64,000 bases of DNA from Oikopleura dioica (Eukaryota > Chordata > Appendicularia > Copelata > Oikopleuridae), in NCBI GenBank assembly GCA_907165135.1, contig OU015566.1:13190157-13254156 (forward strand), written 5' to 3'. The position numbers and the translations under genes were made by a program. Below are positions 23,816 through 34,029 of the stretch, piece after piece (positions within the stretch are counted from its first letter, which is position 1; every line of letters starts with the position of its first letter). A model generated the notes under the pieces. It ran no database searches. It was given only the letters and a program-made list of their open reading frames with translations, and was not told where the DNA came from.

Positions 23816-26800
23816 ATGGAAGTGGACAAGATGCAGTCGCTGTTCACGACAATTAGGAGAAGATCGGACCCGGTTTTGTGCAGGAGGATTTGGGAAGCAG
23901 TGAATGAAATACACGCTGACAATGTAAGTGTTGAGTGCTCTTCTCGCTATGAGTTTATTTGTATTCAATAGAGTCAGAATCAGAGTCTCGTAGATCAAAT
24001 TTCGGACTCGCATATCTTCTGTTGGCTGAAATTCAGGACAGTGTCCTATTTTAACGCTCACCCCACCGGTCCAAGCATCATTGGCATTCATTTCCATTTT
24101 GGCAATAACATTTCCATTCAGTGTAAAAATCTAACTCAACTTTCCGTTTTTCATCTGCTTTTGATAATAGACCAGTTTGTTCCAAGCATTTTTTACGGGG
24201 TATAGTCATCGGCAGTCAAATCATAGTTGTTAGGAATCATACTTACTTTAGCGTCCCACGCATGGTAAATTCCACTACTTCCGCCAGTAACGCAGTGAGC
24301 AATATGCATCTCTGACGTTTTGATATGCTCATAAATACAGAAAAATCGCTCTCCTAGTTGGCGTCGAACGTCGCCAGTCATGTAAATTACATTTTGCCAG
24401 TCTGATATGTTGTAAAATAACTTTCTTTATTTTAAATCTTACTGTTGGGATAAGTAGGAGCCCAAAAAATTTCTACGGAGAGCTTGAATGTTTTGAAACC
24501 TCTTGTTTTTGCTAGAATTCCTTTAGTAGGTTTAACGCTTGAACGCACGTTTGTAAAGTTTTGCTGAACGCATATTGCGCAGATTTCTGCGCAGCGCCTT
24601 TGACGGGTTCTAGCGTCGACTTATTAAAAGATTTGAGAATACGCTTGGCAACCAGAAAAATATAGTTTTGAGTCCTAACCTTAACCAAAACCTAGCTAAA
24701 ACAAGTGATTTCAAGTATTGCCTAAGATATGCTATTTTCTCAACTTTTACCGACTATAATACAAAAGAATCTATCATTTTGACAATAAATCGTCATTTTG
24801 ATTCTTCTTAGAGGTTTATTGTTACTAAAATAAAATTAAACCATGAAAAATTAACTGATTTCGTCAAAAAAGAATCAGTTTATAAGGAAAATTTGGAGAA
24901 CTTAAGAGGGACGGAAATTTTCGCTCTGAAGCCAAAATTTTAACCTGACGCCAAAAAAATTTTTTGATGATAGATTCGGATTCCTCATCGAAAAGAGCCC
25001 GAAAAGTGAAATTTTGACAAAGTTAAGTTTGAGTTATCGAGCTTCGAAGGTGTTCTGCGCAGAAATCTGCGCAATATGCGTTCAAGCGTTAACAGGAATA
25101 TCTGAATACAATTTTCTCTCGGTCTTCGAGATCAACCATGCAGTTTGAAGCCTCAAAATTTAGAGTCATTTCTAGTAAATCTTTTCGTATTTCCTACAGA
25201 TCGAAAAATCCCAGTCTCGGGCACAAATTCGATAAAAAACAAATATGCTTGTTTGAAAGTAACCAAAACAAGAACAAATGAAGATTTCTCTAGAACGTTT
25301 TTGTTTATTTTTAAGAATTTTCAAATTATTTTAAATTCCCAACCCGGGATAATAAAAAAAAGAAAAAAAAATTATTTTTTAAACTTTCATCAAAACAAAT
25401 TGTTCTAGAAACGATTCCTTTCAACTTTTTTTTCAGGAAAATGATAGCGACCCAACTCCACCGGACGTTTCCTTGATTCTAGCAAAACTGACGGAAGCAG
25501 ATCCTTCGCTGGAAAAGCCAAAAATCATCGATGAATGCGAGAAGATGGTCGAAGATGATCTTCTTTATCCAACTTGTACAGTATCGAACACAGGCGAAGA
25601 ACACTGGAAATTTTCAATTCCTTCTTACGCACCAAGGGGAACCGGTCGCGCACGAGATTGGTACTGCTTCGTTTGTCATCAACCAGGAGAAGTTCTCGGC
25701 TGCCGAACTTGCTTCAGATCGTATCACATCAACTGCCTCTCAGAAGCGCCCAGAACGAGCACAAGCCGGAACCAGAAAATCGACGAGAACTGGACCTGCC
25801 TTTGGTGCATATTTTTAAAGCAGTCAATGGAGAAAGCGTTCAATCCTGAAATCTTCAAAAAGTCAATGAAGATGCTTCTGAAAATGATCTCACAACAACA
25901 CAGAGTGCTAGATACACCCATGCTGCCGCTAGAAAAGAACTTTGTCTTTCGCCACGCCAGTTTGCTGCAAATTAAAGACCTGGTCGAAGGAAATATGATC
26001 AAATGTCCGGAACAGTTCGAGCTTGAGGTGCGGAATATCGTTCACAACTTTCATGTCTACTTTGGACCCAATGACAGCAAAACTGCTCGGGCTGAGCATG
26101 CTCTTGTAAGACATCAAGAAATCTCTTCGTCCCTTATTCAGGCATCTTTTTTCTAGCTAAATACCCGCGAATATGTACAAGACATGGATCCCTGTATCGA
26201 GTGCTTTTGGAACAAGTATGAATCCTGGCCGCAGATCTCCGACAAATGGCGAGTGAAAACCTGCAACCCGGCGCATTTCATCGCCCGCGTAAAACACAAA
26301 ACCTTTGGCTACACGCCTGCCAAAGTGTTGTCCTCGTTGTTGGCCGCCGAAGTGCAAGTGATGTTCTTTGCTGGAAAGGCGGAAAAAGTCACCGTCGATC
26401 GAGGATCAGTTTGTAAAATGACAGATGAAAGTGGAGAAAACGAGAAGAAGAGGAAAAGCGCACAAGTTACTCAAGCACATCTGGTAAGTACAACTGTACT
26501 TGCAGTTTTCCATGAACGAATAATTACTGAAAATCAAGCTTTCGATCGTTATTTTTATAATAACTTGTTGCGTCAAAGCAAATTAGTGTATAAATATCTC
26601 ATAATTTACGATTGAGTGAGCATAATCCTAAAAATTGATTTTGATACGCTGATCTCAAATATCTCATGTAACTTTTGCTGGCGCTATCTCCTGGTTCTAT
26701 CATCTGACTTTTTTTATTCCGAATTTATCGAAAACTAGAAAAAAGACTAAATGAGAAATAAAGAGAAAATGCAGAAAACAAGGGCAAAAACAGCGTCTTA

Positions 26801-27817
26801 TAAAACTCGCGAATTTCGCGCTCTTGAGGTGAAAATTTTTAAGAAAAATTATTGCATATCAGCAAAAATAAAAGACCACCAGCTCAAGCAATTTTTTAGG
26901 AAATGAAAGAGCACATAAAAGCCCTGAGAAAACGATTTGGCGCGGATACAGTCAATCGGGCTTTGAACTTCGAATCGGGCGATGCTTCTTCTACCAACAC
27001 TTCTACAGTCGATACCAGTAACCTCGTTGAAATCGAATCTGTGTAAGAAAATAAGAGAGCCAGCCCAAAATTGATTGATTTCAGAAGCCAAGAAGAAGCA
27101 TCAAGCATGGAAACAGATGTAAATGGAACTTCTGAAGATCAAACTTCGAAAAGCCAGGAAGTCCAAAAGCGAAATTTACGGAAAAAGGAATCGACAGAGA
27201 ATAAAAAAGACAATCTCGCTTCAGACCTTGGACTTTTGGTCGAGCGATGCGATCAGGTTTGAAAAAAAATTCTTTTTTGTTCCCTTTACCACCAAAAATC
27301 ATCTGATGATGATTTTCAGAGCGTACAAACCGACCCATACCGAAGCCGTGAGGACATGAAAACCATCATGCATCTTCGAGAACAACTGGAACATGAAATG
27401 CGACGATCGAACGAGCTCAAAATCAAGCATAACGCGATTCTAGCGGCCGAAGTTCAAAAGGTACAATCGTCAAATTTTCTAACCCTCTTATAATTTCTTC
27501 CAAAAAGGCAAAGCGCAAAAGCTGGTGCAATATTTGCAGCAAAGAAGCAAGATACCACTGCTGCGCGTCCTTCTTTTACTGTGGAACTGTAAGTCCATTC
27601 TTCCTGTAGCCAATACTGTAATTTTTTAATAAGGAGTGCCAGAGAAACGCTTGGAAAGACGGCCATCAGGAGATTTGCAAAAAGCGCTCTAGCCAAAAAC
27701 GCCCAAAATCGAGCAAATCCGAAACGGTAAAAAATACAGTCTTGAGGCCACTGCTTTCAACCCTTTCTTTTCTAGCCGGAACACCAGGCCGATAAGAGGC
27801 AAAAAACTGCATAAAGA
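23816..27817 (+). CDS. ZMYND11: ZMYND11 (BS69)-like chromatin reader: PHD, bromo-like, PWWP, MYND
   Basis: Exon 1 23816-23923 lies right after an acceptor (TGCTTTTCAG), 150 bp past the YME1L stop, pointing to trans-splicing. Intron 1 is about 1.5 kb and contains two MITEs and an antisense gene; its joint with exon 2 (about 25436-26105) is off by phase as I read it, so a small exon may be missed. Later exons: 26156-26483, 26899-27043, 27085-27255, about 27320-27460, about 27507-27579, about 27637-27728 and about 27776-27817. Domains: N-terminal winged-helix-like region, PHD (DWYCFVCHQPGEVLGCRTC ... YHINCL), helical bromo-like region, PWWP (HFIARVKHKTFGYTPAKVL), the QTDP motif, coiled coil, and MYND (WCNICSKEARYHCC ... 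CQRNAWKDGHQEIC). The domain order is that of human ZMYND11, an H3.3K36me3 reader that restrains transcription elongation. Confidence 0.9.
23960..25150 (-). pseudogene. LamG/ConA-like protein gene nested antisense in ZMYND11 intron 1, split by a MITE
   Basis: On the minus strand, three blocks read as coding. About 25093-25150 gives ERKLYSDIPV. Then 24443-24531 gives KPTKGILAKTRGFKTFKLSVE and FWAPTYPNN. Then 24247-24401 gives WQNVIYMTGDVRRQLGERFF ... HIAHCVTGGSSG. After a further GT-AG intron, from 24130 down it gives IFTLNGNVIAKMEMNANDAW. The pattern (FKLSVEIFW ... NVIYMTGD ... GERFF ... MHIAH) resembles concanavalin A-like/LamG domains common in tunicate secreted proteins. Between the first two blocks sits the 24532-25092 TTAA element; without it and one TTAA the frame runs straight through (DIPV-KPTK). 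No AG ends the element on this strand, so ordinary splicing cannot remove it. Probably an inactivated gene. Confidence 0.5.
24532..25092. mobile_element. TTAA-flanked MITE inserted in the antisense gene
   Basis: Bounded by TTAA at 24532-24535 and 25089-25092, with terminal inverted repeats TTAACGCTTGAACGCA continuing into ATATTGCGCAGATTTCTGCGCAG. The left end carries a roughly 20-bp interruption (CGTTTGTAAAGTTTTGCTGA). The palindrome CTGCGCAGAAATCTGCGCA lies inside each end. TTAA target preference recalls piggyBac-type elements. There is no coding capacity. A solo end of the same family lies at 7200-7217. Confidence 0.8.
25284..25412. mobile_element. Short MITE with TTCTAGAAC ends, copy 1
   Basis: About 129 bp with inverted ends (TCTCTAGAACGTTTTTGTTT ... 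AAAACAAATTGTTCTAGAAA) and the internal block AATTCCCAACCCGGGATAAT. The same block appears inverted in the element at 42207-42336. It lies in ZMYND11 intron 1. Confidence 0.75.
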
Positions 27818-28343
27818 AACGACACACTGCTACGAACTTTATTAAACAAGAAGATTTTTTAGAGAAATTCAAAAACTTCAAAAATTCACTCTCTACTGCC
27901 ACCTTTTTAATTATTTCACTGTAAATCTGTAAGTTACAGTAATCAGTCATAAAATAAGCAAATTTCACATGGAATGAATAAAATGCCCAATCCAATAAAA
28001 ATTTAGGAAAACATAAAAAGCAAAAATATCTGATGACTCATCAGTTATTCTTTGGTCTCCTCGAAATCTTGATTCATGCGGCAGGTTGATTAATCAGCAG
28101 GAGAGACCGTAATTGTTACTATCGATTAGCCTCAATATTCAGTGAGTCAAGCAGATAAAAAGCGCTCTGATTGGCGCCTTCCCACCAATCGCAAAAGCCG
28201 ATTACGTCACAACTTTGAGTAGAGTAAAAAAAATCCGTCCCTTCCACCTCTCTCGAGCCTACTCGCTCGGCCTCGAGTCGAAAAGGAAACAAAAATAAAC
28301 CGAATTATAAATATTTTAAATTTTTTCTCGGATTTCGCGGAAA
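27818..28343. other. Intergenic region before gephyrin
   Basis: Contains polyadenylation-like AATAAA motifs after ZMYND11 (about 27975) and the presumed gephyrin/operon promoter. No gene or strong repeat is seen. Confidence 0.45.
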
Positions 28344-30947
28344 ATGGAAGAGTCACGAAAAATTCGAGTGGCGATTTTGATCTGTTCTGATAGAGCTAGC
28401 GCTGGGAATTATGAAGATAAGACCGGACCAAAACTAAAATATCAGATTCAGCAAGGTAAATTTGCATTTGGCAGAAATGGCGGGAAATTTATAATGAGTT
28501 CTTTGGCGGAAAAAGCAAAAAATTGATTTTTTGCCCTTTTCACCAAAAAATTTATTAATTTCTTAAAGTGATATATTTATTAATAATTTTGAGAATTTGA
28601 TTAAAATGCATGTTTATAAATCTCATAATCATACTGAATTTTTTTCGATAAGTTTAGTTTTTTATTCAAAATATAATTATTCAAAAAGAGAATCCTTCAG
28701 GAGAATTGATCCCTGTCAATTTTGATTTTGGCTTATTTTGTGAGCAATATTCCTTGTCAGAAGAGTTATTTGAACAATGAGAATCTCGAGTGCCTTTTTT
28801 TAAGAATATTTTGATTGTCTCGCAGACAAAGGCTTCTGATTTTTATTGTCTCCTTCAGCTCCGTTGAATGGAGAGTGCTGTGAGTTTAAAATCTTGCCCG
28901 ACGAGCAAGAAGAAATCGAGCAGCTTCTCAGAATTTGGAGCGATGTGAACAAGGTTGATTTGATTCTGACTTCTGGAGGGACGGGCTTTTCAAAGCGGGA
29001 TATTACGCCGGAAGCGACGAGAAATGTAATTGAAAAGGAGGCGATTGGGATGGTTATTGCAATGATGCAATATTCGTTGACGAAAACACCGATGGCTATG
29101 CTTTCTAGGTATCAAAAAATATCAGGAAAAAGAAACTTGAAATCTCAATAGAGCTGTTGCTGGAATACGAGGAAGCACATTGATCATCAACCTTCCTGGA
29201 AGCTCAAAAGGCGCTCTTGAATGCTTCGAATCCGTGGCCGGTCAAATTCCTCATGCTATCGACCTTCTTCAGAACTCACATGCAAGTATTGACGAGTTGC
29301 ATTCACGAATGAATGGAATCGCTCTTTCGCCCGAGCAAATCAAATCGCCCTCGCCCGTGAAAGTCAAAAGCGCTCCTCATGTTTGCCCTCACAAGAAGAA
29401 AAAATCGGTCAATTTTAAGGTCTGTTCTTTCAACAAATTCTATTTTTATGTCTTCGTAGAAGACTTCAATTGTTGACAACCCCGCTCGTCGAGATAGAAA
29501 ATCTCCTTGGCCGATGCTGTCCGTCCAGGAGGCTTTACGGTACTTTTTTTCTTGACCTCTTCGTTGACTTCAAATCGGATTTTTTAGCCTCATATTTGAA
29601 AACTCAGAAAAAGTGCCCTCCGAAGAAATTGACTGCCGAAAAGCCATGGGACGAATAATCTCCGAAAAGATTGAAGCTCGTGTTCCTCTTCCTCCTTTTC
29701 CAGCTTCCATCAAGGATGGTTATGCTGTTCGTTCTACGGATGGAGGAGGGGTTAGAAAGCTGTTGACTTCCGTAGCAGCTGGGGATGGAAGGGATGATAT
29801 TTTTCTCGCCAGTGGTTATGTTGCTAGAATTAATACTGGAGCGCCCTTGCCAAAGGGAGCAGATGCGGTTGTACAGGTCGAAGATACAAACGGTAAAGAG
29901 GATCGTTTTTTGAAATGTTGTAAAACGTAGCCATCAGTGATCAGCATGGACGATGACGGAGAAGAAACAGAAGTCTCTGTCGTCGCCGTCCCGGTTGGAA
30001 ACGACATTCGGCCAATCGGCTCTGACGTTTCTGCTGGCGATGCTCTTTTATTCCCTGGAGACCGACTGAACCCTTCGAAAATCGGTCTTTTATGTACAAC
30101 TGGAAATCGTTTGATAAAAGTCTTCCGAAGGCTCAAAGTCGTCGTTTTCTCAACTGGTTCGGAAGTTGTCGAACTAGACCAACGCGAACTCAAACATGGG
30201 CAAATTTATGACGCGAATCGATACGCCCTAATTGGATTTCTTGAGAATCTTGGATACTGTGAAGTCATTGACGGAGGAATTCTACCGGACAAGCCCCAAG
30301 TTTGCCTTGATGCTTTCACAACAGCCCTAGAAGACGAAGTTGATGTGATCCTGACATCTGGAGGCGTGAGCATGGGGGATAAGGACTACATAAAGAGCAT
30401 TATTACGAATGATCTCGGTGGAAAACTTCAATTTGGAAGAGTAAATATGAAGCCAGGAAAACCAACCACTTTCGGAACAATAGGAAAAGTTCAAAAAAAA
30501 ACGTTTTAGTCAGCTAAAAAGATCTTCATTTTCTGAACTTGAAGTAGGCTCGACTTTGTTCTTCGGTCTTCCAGGAAATCCATCCTCCTCTGCCGTCACA
30601 TTCAATCTTTTTGTGAAACCTGCGTTGCGAATGATGACCGGACAGAATCCACGACCCAATGTTGTCAAAGTCAAACTAGCGCAAGAAATTGTTTTCGATG
30701 GCAGACCTGAGTATCATCGTTGCGTTCTAGGTAGATAATTCCCTTCTTTCTCGTTCTATTTTTGCGTGTAGATTATTCCCGAGAAAGTGACCTCCCCATG
30801 GCAGTTTCCACTGGCTCCCAGTGCTCTGCGAATATCCAGTCGATGGCCAAAGCCAACGCGTTAATAATCGTCCCGCAATCTTCCGACGCAAAAGAGTCCT
30901 ACGCATCGGGCGAGATTGCCTGCGCCATGCTTATCGATGATTTTTAA
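28344..30947 (+). CDS. GPHN: Gephyrin: fused MogA/MoaB and MoeA domains
   Basis: Eight exons (28344-28455, 28859-29108, 29152-29419, 29460-29539, 29588-29892, 29938-30483, 30548-30730, 30772-30947) sum to exactly 639 codons. The N-terminal MogA/MoaB-like domain has RVAILICSDRASAGNYEDKTGP and LILTSGGTGFSKRDITPEAT; these catalyse molybdopterin adenylation. The linker is short (about 85 residues, SPSPVKVKSAPHVCPHKKK) compared with vertebrate gephyrin. The MoeA-like domain has PPFPASIKDGYAVRS, YVARINTGAPLPKGADAVVQ, ILTSGGVSMGDKDY and FGLPGNPSSSAVTFN, for molybdate insertion and, in vertebrates, glycine/GABA-A receptor clustering. Intron 6 (30484-30547) is GA-AG. It is the first gene of a probable four-gene operon. 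Confidence 0.94.
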
Positions 30948-31089
30948 ACATAAACCACCACTCCTGTCTTCCTTCTCACCGTGCCAAATCAAAACCGTTA
31001 CTGTCTTCCTTCTTTACATGTTCGTCCTCATTTTTCTTCAATTTAGCCTTTAACAAATTCTTCAAATTGAAGTCAAAAGTCCTGAATTC

Positions 31090-31100
31090 TTACTTTTCAG
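31090..31100 (+). promoter_or_regulatory. Probable SL trans-splice acceptor before DDX51
   Basis: TTACTTTTCAG ends 12 bp before the DDX51 ATG (31113) and 153 bp after the gephyrin stop. No donor pairs with it in the same transcript, as expected for a spliced-leader addition site between operon genes. Confidence 0.6.
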
Positions 31101-31112
31101 AAACTATCAGAA

Positions 31113-33010
31113 ATGGGCGATGGGCTGTTTGATATCCCACGATACGAGCCAGAGCGAATTGAGAAGCTTCCAGAAAAGAAATCGAGGAATTCATTTTTAG
31201 AAAAGGCAAAAGAGCGAGCTGCGAAAAGAAGGCTTCAAGAACCACTTCCTGAAAAAGAGCCAGAAAAGCGCAAGACGAAAGCAGAGCCAGTAAATGATAT
31301 CAAGACAGAAGTTGAGAATCTAAGCATCAACCGAGATGAAGAAGATATCAAAACTGAAATCATAGAAGAGAACCACGAGCCTGAAGAGCCCGAAGACTTC
31401 AAAATCTTCGACAACATCCAAGCGCAAAAGAAAAAGCGCCTGGCAGCGAGTTTCCCGCGTTGGTGCGAAAATCCCGAGGTCATTGACGGCGACTTTACAA
31501 ATCTGCCGCCGCTAGAAGAGCTGCACGAGTTTCTTGATGAGACGATTTACAAGAACTTGGAGGCGATGAATTTTACGACGGTGTTTCCTGTTCAAAGGGC
31601 GATTATTCCGGAGCTGTTGAAAAGAGGGCCTCCGAGGGATTTAGCTGTTCAAGGAAGGGGGTTAAAGTTTATTGAGTAATTATGTTCAATCACGGTTCTA
31701 TCAGATAATGGAGGTGACTTTCAGGGATCATTTTAAAGTATATTGTAAAATTCTTCGTTAACAAAATTTCCAGAAATGAATCATTTTAAAAAAATATCAA
31801 ATGAAATGGAAAATATTGATAGTTTTCCTTCTTATATCCGCGAGCAGGTGTTTCTACTATCGTCATCTAGCCTGCTATCTACCTTGATCTAGATAAGATT
31901 TTAATCCTCTGAAAGCTCCCACTGGTTCTGGAAAAACGATAACATTTCTCGTCCCAATTGTTCAAAAGCTCATGCAACGCGCTATCCCTGCCATCCGCGC
32001 TCTCATCGTCCTGCCCACCCGAGAATTGGCAAAACAAGTCTACGACGTAATGCTAGAACTCATCAAAGACACTAAGCTGACTGGCATGATTATCGGTGGA
32101 GCAACATCGTTGGAGCAAGAATGTAACAAATTAATTCAAACCATCGGCGGAAAGAAATATGCGACGTGTGACATCATCATTGCAACTCCCGGCCGACTTA
32201 TGGACCACTTAGATAGCGGAATGGATCTCACACGATTGCGATATCTTGTGGTAGACGAAGCGGATCGAATGAGAGGCGCTTGGCTGGAAAAACTGGAGCA
32301 GAAAACTAATAGAGCGCTCGTTCAGAAACTTCTTTTCAGTGCTACCCTAGCCAGTGATCCGCAATTTCTTTCATCGCTAAAGGTAGTCCTCTTCATACCA
32401 ACAACGAATCACAATTTTTTTTAGCTTCGTTTTCCAAAGCTCTACACATCGGGTTGGACACAGCCAGCGGGACTTACCGAAGAAATGATTCGCTACGGGC
32501 GACTGGACGAAAAACCGCGCATTATTAGATCACTGATCAAGGAGGACACTCGCGCTCTCATTTTCGTCAATTCGAACGAGTCCGCTGTGGCATTGGATAA
32601 ACTGTTGAAAAAGAGTGGCATGCGGTCAGAGTCAATAGCCGGAGCGCTCGAAAATTGGCAACGAACAAATGCAATTAAGAAGTTCAAAAAGGGAAAGATT
32701 TCAGGTACTCTTCCTTGATTTCAAAGACGTTTTTTTCACTCAATTTTCAGCTATAATCTGCACAGACGTCGTCGCAAGAGGGCTCGATTTAGACTGCTGC
32801 AATACAGTTATTAACTACGATGTGGCCTTATCTGCAGCTACTCATGTTCACAGATCAGGCAGAACAGCTCGGGCAGGCAGTGCGGGAGTGTGTATCACTC
32901 TTTGCCAGTTGAAGCACAAACCTTATTTCTTCATGATGAAAGAACTGGGAAGGACGTTTATTCAGCGATCGTCAAAATTAGAATTAAAAGAAGAACCGAT
33001 GGAAGAATAA
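31113..33010 (+). CDS. DDX51: DDX51-like DEAD-box RNA helicase
   Basis: Four exons (31113-31653, 31916-32382, 32425-32704, 32751-33010). A charged, Lys/Glu-rich N-terminal extension of about 120 residues precedes the core. Helicase motifs in order: FPVQRAIIP (Q region), APTGSGKT (I), VLPTRELAKQ (Ia), IIATPGRLMDHL (Ib), LVVDEADRM (II), LLFSATL (III), RALIFVNSN (IV), ICTDVVARGLD (V) and HVHRSGRTARAG (VI). The IVDEADRM and the TSG(W)...PAGLTEEM segment fit DDX51/Dbp6, a nucleolar helicase for 60S subunit assembly. Intron 1 (31654-31915, 262 bp) has a GA donor; splicing at any nearby GT breaks the Walker A motif, so GA-AG is required. Confidence 0.9.
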
Positions 33011-33030
33011 ACTGTATATGAAGAAGACGA

Positions 33031-33044
33031 TTCTCTCTCTTCAG
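33031..33044 (+). promoter_or_regulatory. Probable SL trans-splice acceptor before ING
   Basis: TTCTCTCTCTTCAG ends 24 bp upstream of the ING ATG and only 34 bp downstream of the DDX51 stop. This spacing is too short for an independent promoter and is typical of operon junctions. Confidence 0.65.
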
Positions 33045-33067
33045 AAAATCATTAAGAGTTTTATAGA

Positions 33068-33891
33068 ATGATTTCCTCCGTTCTTTATTTGGAGCAATTC
33101 ATCGAAAGTCTCGACCCGCTGCCCGGCGAGCTCGCGAAAAGTTTCAAAGACATGCGCGAAATGGACGTCAAAGTTGAGCAGCAAAAAGCGCTCGCGGAAA
33201 ACATGACCAATGTAAGAGCATTTGCTAAAAGTCAAACAAGCTGAACTGAATTCTGGAACTAAGGATTACAATAAAAGAGCTCACGAAATGGCGGAAAAGG
33301 AAATGCGCGACCATGTGAAGCAAATAGAAGCTGCGTGGCAAAATGCCGCGAAGTGGCAAGACGAAAAAGTCAGCTTGGCAACGGCAACATATGAAATGGT
33401 AGAATGATTCGTTGAAAATAAAATCAAGCGGTTTGCAGGTTGATAAACACATCAGGCGATTAGACAGCGACTTATCGCGCTTTGAAAGCGAGCTGGCAGA
33501 ACGCGGTGGTCTCGATTCCGCCAGTCCGACCAGCGATAAAAGTAAGCCCTACTCTTTCAACATCCAAAATAACAATTTCAAGGAAAACGAGGTCGTCCCG
33601 AAGAAGGTGAAAATTATCAGCTTGCCGCGCAAGATGTCCTCGACATGCCCGTTGATCCAAACGAGCCGACATACTGCTCCTGCCATCAAGTTTCTTATGG
33701 AGAGATGATCGGCTGCGACAATCCCGACGTAGGAGCTTTAAGACGAAACTCTTTTTAACTTTTTCTAGTGTCCAATCGAGTGGTTCCATTTCGGTTGCGT
33801 CGGGTTGGTTCAAAAACCAAAGGGCAAATGGTACTGTGCCAGATGCAAGCCACAGGCTGCCGAGCCCGGACCAAAGAAGAAAAAGAAATAA
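33068..33891 (+). CDS. ING4/ING5-like: ING4/5-type histone-reader subunit of HAT complexes
   Basis: Five exons: 33068-33211, 33265-33399 region, about 33439-33540, about 33583-33729 and 33770-33891. The N-terminal coiled coil carries [20 protein letters not shown] and [19 protein letters not shown], the ING dimerisation/LZL region. A short [10 protein letters not shown] basic linker (NLS) leads to the C-terminal PHD finger [22 protein letters not shown] with [17 protein letters not shown], with the Tyr/Met/Trp aromatic-cage positions for H3K4me3 kept. It ends KKKKK. The protein is about 210 aa, shorter than human ING4 because the linker is reduced. It would sit in HBO1/MOZ-type acetyltransferase complexes. 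Third gene of the operon. Confidence 0.9.
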
Positions 33892-34029
33892 AAGTGCCCT
33901 CGATTTTGTTTTCCGATTTTCCGAACTTGTTTGAGTGCGCGTCTAATATTCCTTTCAACAACTGCCCAAATTTTACTTTTTGCCATTGAAAAGTGAACTC
34001 TTATTGATTTTGGATGTTTTTAGAATCGG

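Noticed and set aside
23737-23960. C-terminal extension of the antisense LamG-like gene over ZMYND11 exon 1
   Set aside because: The frame stays open by chance opposite the coding exon and loses domain similarity after the NANDAW region.
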